Below, piece by piece: positions 1 to 7,576 of a DNA stretch of 64,000 nucleotides; the first letter of the stretch is position 1; the number at the start of each line of letters is the position of its first letter. The notes under the pieces were generated by a model. It was not told the origin of the DNA. It did no database searches and saw only the letters and a list, made by a program, of their open reading frames with translations. The translations under genes and the position numbers were made by a program. The DNA is from Mucilaginibacter oryzae (GTDB taxonomy: Bacteria > Bacteroidota > Bacteroidia > Sphingobacteriales > Sphingobacteriaceae), in assembly GCF_003148845.1 (NCBI RefSeq), contig NZ_QGHA01000013.1:1-64000 (forward strand), in the 5' to 3' direction.

Positions 1-273
1 ACACCCAAAAACCTAAGTTGGAATACGCTACTATTGATAATCAGCTATTTGCACCAATCGCACACAACGCCCTGGAACACTCTGTTTTAAAACCGAAACA
101 CTGACAAAATGCTGTCACCATCCTGATGAATAATGAGTGGTAAATTTGGGGGCCTTCCATTACTGCCGGTTGGGTTAACGGGCGGGTAATCGTGGATGTG
201 TTCTGCCTGAACCCAGGCGGAACGGGCTGTAGTTGTGATGAACCCTAATGCCGAGAAACCTTTATTTATTGAT
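1..273. other. left-edge stretch without a supported gene
   Basis: No complete gene is supported here. On the minus strand one frame stays open from about 268 down to a stop at 87-89 and reads like protein, but it has no ATG, GTG or TTG near its beginning, and an in-frame stop lies just upstream inside the end of the acyltransferase gene. It may be a decayed gene end or chance. Confidence 0.4.
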
Positions 274-1359
274 TTAGTTTACCTGCTGCTTCCGTTTGCC
301 TGTGAGGTACCTGCGCAACGGGATATCGTAGGCCTTCATCACCAGTAATGCGAAAGCCGGGAGGATAATTAAGGCAGCTATAATAATTAAGGCGAGATGA
401 AGGGCGTCTGGTTTATTGGCTGAATAATAATTGGCAAACATCCACAAAACGGCATAATGGGTCATGTAAAGCGGGTAGGAGATATTGCCCAGAAAATTGC
501 AGACCTTTTTTAATGTGTCTGATAATACCACCCCGGCGCCAAGCGAAATAATGAACGGGAAATAAAGCAGGATGACAAACGGTTCGGTCAGCCAGTTCCA
601 ATTGGAAAAAGGCATGATAAAAGCCAGGGACAGTAACGCTGCAATGCCTGTAAAACCCAGCTTGTTTTTGGTAACGAGGTTAAACCGGTAAATAATAAGC
701 CCGGCCAGAAAAGAGTAAAACACCCTCGCGCCGCCATGCCAAAAGGTGTCGCCGCTCCAGCCGCCCAGCAAATTGCCGACCTGCCGGCAAACCATACACA
801 GGATGATCGCCGCGATAATAGCAAGTGCCACGAGATATCGCCGCCGCAGCCTCCAAAGTATCAATGCATAAAAAATGTTGGCTACATATTCCCAAAACAA
901 TGACCACGCCGGGGCATTTAAACCAAACAGGTTGAAATACCGGTCGCTCATTACCGGGTAAGGGATCAGTAGTATTGATGTTAACACGATCAGTATAAGC
1001 TTGTCTGTGCTGTACGCTTCGGGGTGGCCGCCAAAAGGATCGAATAGAAAAGTTATCAGCCCTAATACCGAACCGAAAAATACCAGCGGATGCAGCCTGA
1101 TCAGTCTTGATTTAAAAAATTGGACGACTCCAATTTTGTCTATCCTGTCGTCGTAAGCATATGCTATTACAAATCCAGATAAACAAAAAAAGAAATCGAC
1201 AGCTAAAAAGCCGTGACCAATAAAATCGCGGCTGTAATCGGTATAAGCAACCTCCATAAAATGAAAAGTAACCACCGCGAGGGCCGCTATACCCCGAAGG
1301 CCGTCAAGCGCTTCGAAGTGTTGTTTGGTTTTAAGGATTCCGGGAGATACTTTTTCCAT
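274..1359 (-). CDS. membrane acyltransferase, acyltransferase-3 (OafA/YrhL) family
   Basis: A 361-residue polytopic inner-membrane protein of the acyltransferase-3 family, which transfers acetyl or other acyl groups to sugars of exported glycans or lipids. The N-terminal signature EALDGLRGIAALAVVTFHF places the presumed catalytic histidine at residue 33. An RxxR-type segment (FKSRLIRLHP) follows near residue 85, as in the family. About ten hydrophobic segments fill the rest, and the length is typical of family members lacking an SGNH domain. It ends with a basic cytoplasmic tail (RRYLTGKRKQ). No glycan operon adjoins it, so the acceptor cannot be named. The family assignment is firm; the substrate is unknown. 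Confidence 0.88.
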   Translation of the reverse strand: MEKVSPGILKTKQHFEALDGLRGIAALAVVTFHFMEVAYTDYSRDFIGHGFLAVDFFFCLSGFVIAYAYDDRIDKIGVVQFFKSRLIRLHPLVFFGSVLGLITFLFDPFGGHPEAYSTDKLILIVLTSILLIPYPVMSDRYFNLFGLNAPAWSLFWEYVANIFYALILWRLRRRYLVALAIIAAIILCMVCRQVGNLLGGWSGDTFWHGGARVFYSFLAGLIIYRFNLVTKNKLGFTGIAALLSLAFIMPFSNWNWLTEPFVILLYFPFIISLGAGVVLSDTLKKVCNFLGNISYPLYMTHYAVLWMFANYYSANKPDALHLALIIIAALIILPAFALLVMKAYDIPLRRYLTGKRKQQVN

Positions 1360-1601
1360 GCCTGGTGAGGTAACGTTTTAAGGTTTTGACAAATAAAGAA
1401 ATATATTGTGTAATAATATCACTTTCTTACCTGGAGGTTAAATTTCCTCTCAAAACAGGGTTAATAGCAGTTAAGGTATTTTCTTTGCCTGCTGAAATAG
1501 CATTTTTGTTACCAGTTTAATTGCGAAACTACCGGCCTGGTGTCACTTTCACAAACATCCTGGATAAAATAATATACAGCGGTGTAAAATCGTGTACAAA
1601 C

Positions 1602-1626
1602 AAAAACAGCCTCCAAAAGGAAGCTG
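1602..1626 (-). terminator. rho-independent terminator of the small peptide gene
   Basis: Read on the minus strand the arms CAGCTTCC and GGAGGCTG (one G-U pair) enclose a TTTT loop and are followed by a run of T. It lies about 30 bases past the stop of the small gene at 1657-1818, which supports that gene as a separate transcription unit. Confidence 0.75.
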
Positions 1627-1656
1627 CTATCATAGGTAAACGTAAATATATGTTGA

Positions 1657-1818
1657 TCAGGCAATCATGCCTGTAGTTGCGGGGTTAAAAGCCTGATTGT
1701 TGCGTAAAAACTGCAGGTTGGTGGCTTTAAAGGCATTAATGTCTTTCTTCAATTTAGCTTTAATCAGATGGGGCGCCTGGAGCGACTGAAAATTGATATT
1801 TAGATTTAATACTTTCAT
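1657..1818 (-). CDS. small peptide, 53 residues, unrecognised
   Basis: A 53-residue peptide beginning MKVLNLNINFQSLQ, with a basic middle (KAKLKKD) and a polar tail ending TTGMIA. It has no cysteine, signal peptide or membrane segment. I do not recognise the family. Its reality is supported by context: a strong terminator sits just beyond its stop (1602-1626), and a sigma-54-like promoter and an inverted repeat lie just upstream (1831-1868). The frame continues open upstream to 1977, but that extension would run through the promoter-like region and reads as non-protein, so the inner ATG was chosen. A peptide precursor or regulatory peptide is possible; no modifying enzyme is nearby. Confidence 0.5.
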   Translation of the reverse strand: MKVLNLNINFQSLQAPHLIKAKLKKDINAFKATNLQFLRNNQAFNPATTGMIA

Positions 1819-1830
1819 GCTGTGTATATA

Positions 1831-1868
1831 GCCAAAGCTGTGCCAAATTCTATTTCTGGTAGAAATAG
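1831..1868 (-). promoter_or_regulatory. sigma-54-like promoter with upstream inverted repeat
   Basis: On the minus strand TTGGCAC-AGCTT-TGGCT (1846 down to 1830) keeps the GG-N10-GC spacing of sigma-54 promoters, with one mismatch to the usual TTGC half. Just upstream lies a perfect 8-bp inverted repeat CTATTTCT-ACC-AGAAATAG (1868 down to 1850), a possible activator site. The transcription start would fall almost on the ATG at 1818. Inference from sequence only. Confidence 0.35.
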
Positions 1869-2077
1869 CTTGGCTGCCGTTGGTGGATGATACAACCGGA
1901 AACTGACTGCGGTTTGCTACACCTGACTGGCAGCCGTTTAGTGGAACAAATACAAAGCAACAATTGGACAGGCACAAGAGATTATTGAATTATGACGGAA
2001 TAGCCTGTGTGCCGTGAAAATTTGATGAACGTTTTAACGACTCAACGACCCGATTTTATAAATTAAAACGAGATATT

Positions 2078-2085
2078 TAATTTTG
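2078..2085 (+). promoter_or_regulatory. Bacteroidetes -7 box TAATTTTG
   Basis: It matches TAnnTTTG and lies 118 bases upstream of the helicase ATG at 2204 in a gene-free stretch (1978-2203) that otherwise shows nothing. It is a plausible promoter for the helicase, implying a leader of about 110 bases. Confidence 0.4.
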
Positions 2086-2203
2086 ATAAGCAACTGAAGT
2101 ATGTATCACCAATTAATGGAGACCCTGGTGTTGAGCTTGCGAAATAAACCTGTACCCGTTTAGTAACAAAACTTTCAACGCTACATCTGAAGAATATATA
2201 TTG

Positions 2204-4939
2204 ATGCATTTGGTGACCGGGTTTCCTGATAATATAAATTTCCAATACGGCTGGCGTAAATACCAGCAACGTGTATTAGACAGACTTGACGAGCACCTGA
2301 TTGACGGGCACCTGCACGTGATAGCACCTCCGGGATCAGGCAAAACAATTTTAGGGCTTGAGGTTGCCCGGCGAATCAATAACGCTACCCTTATCCTCGC
2401 GCCATCTATAGCCATTCGTAACCAGTGGGTGCAACGTTTTTGTGATATGTTTCTACAAACAGCGCAGGTACCTGGTTGGCTCTCGACAGATATTCGTAAC
2501 CCGGCTTTCTTAACCATATCAACCTACCAGGGGCTGCATGCGGTCTGCAACAACCTCCGCTTGGCCGAAGATGAAGATTATAAGGATGAGGAAGAAGAAA
2601 GTGACGAGTCCTCTGCAGTATCGCGTAACCAGAACCTTGAAAGTATTATTGCAGCGCTCAGGCAGCAAAATGTAAAAACCATTGTTATTGATGAGGCGCA
2701 TCATCTTAAAAACGAGTGGTGTTACACTTTAATGAAGGTGAAGGAAACCCTTGATCCGGTTACCATCGGCCTCACCGCTACTCCGCCTTACGATGTATCG
2801 CCCAACGAATGGCAACGTTATATAGAACTTAACGGACCTGTTAGTGTTGAAATTTCGGTTCCTGAACTTGTTATTGAAGGTGATTTATGCCCGCACCAGG
2901 ATTATGTGTACCTGAGCAGGCCCACTCAAACCGAAAAAGAAAATATCGGCGCTTTCAGGCAGCGGATGGAGGCGCTTTTTGCCGAGTTAACAGAAGATAA
3001 GGTACTTATAACCGCCATTGAAAGCCACCCGGCCTGGGTCGACCCTGCGCAACACCTCGATTGGATTTACACTAATCTGTCATGCTATTCGGCAAGCCTG
3101 ATCTTTGTAAATGGCTGCGGGCGGGAAGTTTCAAAACAACACCTGGACATTATTGATGATAAGGATGTAGCCATACCGGCCTTTGATTATAAATGGGCCG
3201 CAATCCTGCTCGATTTTTACCTCTATAAAGAGAAGCAGTATTTTAAAGGCTTTGAATATCATAAAAGAGCCCTCGAAACAAAGCTGCGACGCGGCGGTGC
3301 TATCGAAAATAAGCAGATCAGCTTTTTGCAAAGTAAACAGGTTACCGGTGCCCTTGCATCAAGTATAAGCAAGTTGCAAAGCATTAAACACATTGTTGAT
3401 TTTGAATACGGGCAATTAGGCCAGGCCATGCGCATGGTGGTACTCACAGATTATATCAGGAAAGAGTTTTATGTAAATGCGCCCGTCAATCATTTCGAAT
3501 TGAATAAAATCGGGGTAATGACTATTTTCGAGAAGCTGCGGCGAGAAAACCCCTCCGGTATCCGTATTGGCGTGTTAACTGGTTCTGTGGTGATTATTCC
3601 GCGCCGGGCCTACCCTGCGTTTGAAGCAGCCGCGAAACGTAAAGGCATTGAAAAACATCTATGCTCGGAGCTGCCTTTCGACAGAGATTATATGTTGATT
3701 GAAGAATGCGGGGCGCTGAAAAATAATATAGTTCATTTAGTTACAGCTATTTTTCAGGAAGGGGAAATTGAACTGCTGATAGGTACCAAATCATTATTGG
3801 GTGAGGGTTGGGACGCACCTGCTATCAACACCCTTGTGCTTGCCAGTTTTGTGGGTTCATTTGTATTATCCAACCAAATGCGCGGTCGCGCCATCCGCAC
3901 CCAAAAAGGTAATTTAAATAAAACCGGCAATATCTGGCACCTGGCCTGTGTTGACGACACTTCGGCCACGGGTGGCGACGATTTTGATACGCTTAAAAGG
4001 CGCTTTAAAAGTTTTGTTGGGGTTTCGTTTAAACAGGATGGCCATATTGAAAATGGGATAGGGCGCTTAAACATCCCGGAAAATATCCGCGACTACCGGC
4101 AAATTGATTTGCAAAACCAGCAAATGCTGCAACATGCTGCTAACCGTTCAGCCCTTAAAGAAAGCTGGGATACGGCACTCGCAAAAGGGGAATCGCTGAT
4201 TGAGGAAATTAAAATCCCTTTTGGCGGTGAACAGGAATACCAGGAGGTTAAAAGCATGTATTTTAACCGTACCATAAAAAACATAGTGATATCGCTGTTA
4301 ATCGGCATGACTGATTATTTGGTGAACGCTGTATCATCATTGGGCCGTAGCGGTCGACTGCTTCAAAGTCGCGAAGGTATATACTCGTATTTAACCGCTT
4401 TTTTTATCATAGGCTTATTGATATTTGCCCGCAGGGCTTTTAAGGCATTTCGGTTATACGTAAAATACAGGGATATTGCCAAAGATGTACAACATGTAGG
4501 CGAAGCGCTGCTTGATAGCCTGATTAAGATCGGTACCGTTAAAACAGTGAGAGAAAAACTGGCTGTTGAAGCGATGGTTGATAAGTTTGGCGCTGTTTAC
4601 TGCTATATCGACGGCGCATCGGCTTTTGAAAAATCAACCTTTATCAGCATGCTGTATGAGATTGTTGGCCCTGTTGATAACCCGAGGTATGTGATAACCC
4701 GCAAAAGCTTTTTTATGCGCGTATTTAAACAGGAAGACTTTCATCCGGTACCTGAGCTTATTGGCAGAAACAAGCACACTGCCGAATATTTTGCAGATGC
4801 ATGGAAACGACTGGTTGGCCCATGCGACCTGATTTTTACAAGGAGCCTGGAAGGCAGGAGGTTACTACTTAAAGCGCGTATAAAATCGTTAGCGGCACAA
4901 TTTGAGAAGAAAGCTCAGCGGCTAAATAAATGGCAATAA
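2204..4939 (+). CDS. SF2 DEAD/DEAH-box helicase with C-terminal membrane segments
   Basis: A 911-residue superfamily 2 ATPase. Visible motifs are PPGSGKT (Walker A, about 42-48), DEAH (about 163-166), TAT (about 191-193) and a helicase C domain with LLGEGWDAPAINTLV and QMRGRAIR (about 530-566). A strongly acidic linker (EDEDYKDEEEESDESS) sits between motif Ia and the DEAH box. Unusually, two hydrophobic stretches near residues 693-712 and 728-745 look membrane-spanning and are followed by about 165 residues I cannot assign. TTG at 2201 directly precedes this ATG; the ATG was preferred. The gene stands alone, between a small peptide gene and greA. The helicase fold is certain; the role (repair, defence or RNA) is open. 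Confidence 0.8.
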   Translation: MHLVTGFPDNINFQYGWRKYQQRVLDRLDEHLIDGHLHVIAPPGSGKTILGLEVARRINNATLILAPSIAIRNQWVQRFCDMFLQTAQVPGWLSTDIRNPAFLTISTYQGLHAVCNNLRLAEDEDYKDEEEESDESSAVSRNQNLESIIAALRQQNVKTIVIDEAHHLKNEWCYTLMKVKETLDPVTIGLTATPPYDVSPNEWQRYIELNGPVSVEISVPELVIEGDLCPHQDYVYLSRPTQTEKENIGAFRQRMEALFAELTEDKVLITAIESHPAWVDPAQHLDWIYTNLSCYSASLIFVNGCGREVSKQHLDIIDDKDVAIPAFDYKWAAILLDFYLYKEKQYFKGFEYHKRALETKLRRGGAIENKQISFLQSKQVTGALASSISKLQSIKHIVDFEYGQLGQAMRMVVLTDYIRKEFYVNAPVNHFELNKIGVMTIFEKLRRENPSGIRIGVLTGSVVIIPRRAYPAFEAAAKRKGIEKHLCSELPFDRDYMLIEECGALKNNIVHLVTAIFQEGEIELLIGTKSLLGEGWDAPAINTLVLASFVGSFVLSNQMRGRAIRTQKGNLNKTGNIWHLACVDDTSATGGDDFDTLKRRFKSFVGVSFKQDGHIENGIGRLNIPENIRDYRQIDLQNQQMLQHAANRSALKESWDTALAKGESLIEEIKIPFGGEQEYQEVKSMYFNRTIKNIVISLLIGMTDYLVNAVSSLGRSGRLLQSREGIYSYLTAFFIIGLLIFARRAFKAFRLYVKYRDIAKDVQHVGEALLDSLIKIGTVKTVREKLAVEAMVDKFGAVYCYIDGASAFEKSTFISMLYEIVGPVDNPRYVITRKSFFMRVFKQEDFHPVPELIGRNKHTAEYFADAWKRLVGPCDLIFTRSLEGRRLLLKARIKSLAAQFEKKAQRLNKWQ

Positions 4940-5056
4940 GTGAAGCGCAAATTTATGTACCGGTGGAAAGGCTATCGGTATCGACAGACCGCCTAAAATT
5001 CGCTTATGAAAAATTTGCATATTAAAACTTAAATCTCTTATCTTCGTTAAATAACA

Positions 5057-5105
5057 AAAAGCAAGACTATGTAAGCAGATGGCCTACATAGTCTTGTTTG
5101 CTTTT
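5057..5105. terminator. long-stem hairpin between the helicase and greA
   Basis: CAAGACTATGTA (5062-5073) and TACATAGTCTTG (5085-5096) pair perfectly around an 11-base loop. Flanking AAAAAG and TTTGCTTTT extend the stem imperfectly. It lies about 120 bases past the helicase stop and before greA, so a terminator is likely. Confidence 0.55.
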
Positions 5106-5192
5106 ATAAGCGTAGCGTCCTTTCTTACAAACAGGGAAGGGCGGTTTTTTTTGGATCACCAACAAGAATCATAATTAATTAATTTTTGCGTT

Positions 5193-5666
5193 ATGGCAGA
5201 GGTATCATACTATACCAAAGATGGTTTAGAGAAATTAAAAGAGGAATTACAACGATTAAAAACCACCGGTCGTGCCGATATATCACGGGCTATTGCCGAA
5301 GCCCGCGATAAAGGCGATTTATCAGAAAATGCCGAATATGACGCGGCTAAAGAAGCACAGGGCCTGCACGAAGCCAAAATTGCCCAGCTACAGGAAACCC
5401 TTGCTAATGCCCGCCTGCTTGATGAATCAAAAATAGATACATCAAAGGTTTTGGCGTTATCTGTTGTTAAAATCAAAAACCTGAAAAACGGCGCTACCAT
5501 GAGTTACCAGCTGGTTTCAGAAAGCGAAGCTGATATGAAAGCGGGTAAAATATCGGTTACGTCTCCGATAGCCAAAGGCCTGTTGGGTAAAAGGGTTGGC
5601 GAGAAAACCGAAATTACCGTACCTGCAGGCAAAATTGAATTTGAGATCCTTGAAATAAGCAGGTAA
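5193..5666 (+). CDS. greA: transcription elongation factor GreA
   Basis: A 157-residue cytoplasmic protein that binds RNA polymerase and stimulates cleavage of backtracked transcripts. The N-terminal antiparallel coiled coil is clear (GLEKLKEELQRLK, then the conserved RGDLSENAEY-type tip, here DKGDLSENAEYDAAKE). The C-terminal FKBP-like domain carries SPIAKGLLGKRVGE. Length and both domains match canonical GreA, including the acidic tip residues needed for transcript cleavage. It is transcribed alone; a CCTCACC-type palindrome (5688-5730) follows the stop. The assignment is secure. Confidence 0.97.
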   Translation: MAEVSYYTKDGLEKLKEELQRLKTTGRADISRAIAEARDKGDLSENAEYDAAKEAQGLHEAKIAQLQETLANARLLDESKIDTSKVLALSVVKIKNLKNGATMSYQLVSESEADMKAGKISVTSPIAKGLLGKRVGEKTEITVPAGKIEFEILEISR

Positions 5667-5687
5667 TTGCCAAACAAATCGCTTTTA

Positions 5688-5730
5688 GCCTCACCTAAAT
5701 CCTCTCCTTTGGAGAGGGTTGGGGTGAGGC
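5688..5730. repeat. single-unit CCTCACC/GGTGAGG palindrome (REP-like)
   Basis: GCCTCACC at the left end and GGTGAGGC at the right end are exact inverted copies. Inside lies the core CCTCTCC-TTT-GGAGAGG. It sits between greA and the HIT gene. The same ends and core recur at 9216-9294 and 17529-17607, and around the DUF559 insert at 13348-13814. This is the minimal, one-palindrome form of that family. Confidence 0.85.
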
Positions 5731-5846
5731 CCCTTCAAATAGATAATTGACAACTATTTGTTAGCGGGGTAAATAGTTTAAAACCATAACTGTTTGCCCC
5801 GTTACCGTAAACACCCTTTCTATCCAATACTAAAAACGATACTGAT

Positions 5847-6242
5847 ATGAGCACCATCTTTTCAAAAATAGTGGCAGGTGAGATCCCGGCGCACGTTGTA
5901 GCCGAAAGCGTTGATTTTTTGGCTTTTTTAGATATCAACCCTTTAGCAACAGGGCACGTGCTGGTAATCCCGAAGAAAGAGGTGGATTACCTTTTTGATC
6001 TTGATGATGAAACTTATACCGGTTTGCAGCTGTTTGCAAAAATTGTTGCTGCCGGGTTAAAAAAAGCGGTTCCATGTAAAAGGATTGGTGTGGCGGTGAT
6101 AGGCCTTGAGGTTCCGCATGCGCATATACACCTCATCCCGCTGCAAAATGTGGAGGATATTAACTTTTCGCGACCTAAATTGAACCCAAGTCCCGAAGAG
6201 TTGAAAAGAACTGCCGAAAGTATAAAGGAAGCCTTGAGGTAA
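5847..6242 (+). CDS. HIT family protein (HINT-like nucleotide hydrolase)
   Basis: A 131-residue histidine-triad protein. The catalytic signature HAHIHL is at about residues 91-96, preceded by the family's typical FSKIVAGEIPAHVVAE opening and LVIPKKEV strand. HIT proteins of this branch hydrolyse nucleoside phosphoramidates or AMP-lysine-type conjugates in the cytoplasm; the natural substrate cannot be read from the sequence. It is preceded by greA on the same strand, with a repeat element between them, and followed by a strong bidirectional terminator shared with the convergent OmpA lipoprotein gene. The assignment to the family is firm. Confidence 0.93.
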   Translation: MSTIFSKIVAGEIPAHVVAESVDFLAFLDINPLATGHVLVIPKKEVDYLFDLDDETYTGLQLFAKIVAAGLKKAVPCKRIGVAVIGLEVPHAHIHLIPLQNVEDINFSRPKLNPSPEELKRTAESIKEALR

Positions 6243-6260
6243 ACCTCGCTTTGTGATATA

Positions 6261-6297
6261 AAAAACGCCGCTCTTTTTTGAAGAGCGGCGTTTTTTG
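6261..6297. terminator. bidirectional rho-independent terminator
   Basis: AAAAAACGCCGCTCTT and AAGAGCGGCGTTTTTT are perfect 16-base complements around a 5-base loop, with A and T runs on both sides. It lies between the convergent HIT and OmpA genes and can end both. Confidence 0.95.
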
Positions 6298-6323
6298 TGG
6301 GCAGCTTTGTAGCCTGTTTCCCG

Positions 6324-7199
6324 TTATTGTTTTGCCGGTGCAGGTTGATCTGCCGGCGCTTTGCCAATCAAATCCATAAACTGATCAAGTTTTGGCGTGA
6401 TGATAATTTGAGTACGCCTGTTTTGTGATCTGCCGGAAGGGGTTGAATTATCAGCAATAGGGTTGTACTCGCCGCGGCCGCCGGCGGTTAAGCGTTTAGG
6501 GTCAACCTGGTAAGTGTTTTGTAAGGCTTGCACCACTGATGACGCGCGCAGGGCACTCAAATCCCAGTTGTTGCGGATATTTTTCTGTGAGATAGGCACA
6601 TTATCCGTATTACCTTCAATCAGCACATCGTAGTTGCTGTAATCCATAATAATTTTGGCGATTTTGCTCAGGGTAGCGCCCGCTTTATCCGAAATTTCGT
6701 AGCTGCCTGATTTGTACAGCATGTTATCTGACAAGGAGATGTACACAACGCCTTTCAGTACCTTTACATCAACATCCTGTGTTTCCTGCGGGGTTAATGA
6801 ACGGGTAAGGTTGTTGGTTAACACCATATTAAGCGAATCGCTTTTGTTTTTGGCATTAACCAGCTGTTGGATGTAGCGGTTGGAGCTGTTGATCTCATCC
6901 ACCAGTTTAGATATGTTAACGTTACCTTGGCTGCTGGAGTTTAAACATTTGTTCAGCGCGTCCTGTAAAGCGGTTACGTTAGCTTTTTGCTGATTGATCT
7001 GCTCTTCCAGGCTTTCGTTGCGGCTCCGCGCTACGGCAAGCGCCTGCTCGCTGGTTTGGTATTTTATACTTAAATCTTTGGTGCTGTTTTGTAATTGGGT
7101 ATAGTTAGCATCCAACTCTTTGTACTTTTTGCTGCTTACACAGCTTTGGCCTAAAACTGCTATTGAAAGCAGGGCCAAAAAGGATATCCGATAGTTCAT
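6324..7199 (-). CDS. OmpA family lipoprotein
   Basis: A 291-residue lipoprotein with a signal peptide and lipobox LGQSC (cysteine 20). Residues about 25-105 form a coiled-coil-like region rich in Q, N and E. The C-terminal half (about 165-270) is an OmpA peptidoglycan-binding domain with VLIEGNTDNVPIS and NWDLSALRASSVVQAL, and an NRRTQIIITP-type end. The family tethers the outer membrane to peptidoglycan through diaminopimelate. It lacks a beta-barrel, so it resembles a Pal-like or MotB-C-like anchor. It is expressed alone and ends at a shared terminator. Confidence 0.92.
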   Translation of the reverse strand: MNYRISFLALLSIAVLGQSCVSSKKYKELDANYTQLQNSTKDLSIKYQTSEQALAVARSRNESLEEQINQQKANVTALQDALNKCLNSSSQGNVNISKLVDEINSSNRYIQQLVNAKNKSDSLNMVLTNNLTRSLTPQETQDVDVKVLKGVVYISLSDNMLYKSGSYEISDKAGATLSKIAKIIMDYSNYDVLIEGNTDNVPISQKNIRNNWDLSALRASSVVQALQNTYQVDPKRLTAGGRGEYNPIADNSTPSGRSQNRRTQIIITPKLDQFMDLIGKAPADQPAPAKQ

Positions 7200-7576
7200 A
7201 GTTGTAAATTTTGGTTTTTTTAATTCATAATAACCGTTAGCTAATTAACGCATATAATATGTGCATACTATGAAGATAGTAATTATATCCGTATAAATTA
7301 ACCGGAATGTGACACAATCTGCAAGTTCTGTGCCGATTGATAATCTCCCCGCGAAGGTGGTTTTAAAGGCATGAAACCAAAGTGACCGTCCGTAAAAAAA
7401 GACAGTGATTAAATGCATTATTAAACTTAATAAATCAAGCTTTTAAATTCCTCTCTCGACAGCTAAGCCCCCGGCTCGCGAACGCATCCATCTGTATGGA
7501 ACAGAACACATGCAAATCTGCAATGCGTTGGTTTGTACTTTATGCCCCTGTTTCTTTACTACTACTGGCTAAATCA
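7200..7576. other. gene-free stretch upstream of the OmpA lipoprotein gene
   Basis: About 375 bases, AT-rich next to the OmpA start and likely holding its promoter. Apart from an open frame on the plus strand that runs into the radA antisense and lacks protein-like features, I see nothing specific. Confidence 0.5.

Noticed and set aside
1819..1977. N-terminal extension of the small peptide gene
   Set aside because: The added 53 residues would cross the promoter-like element and the inverted repeat, and the composition differs from the peptide that follows.
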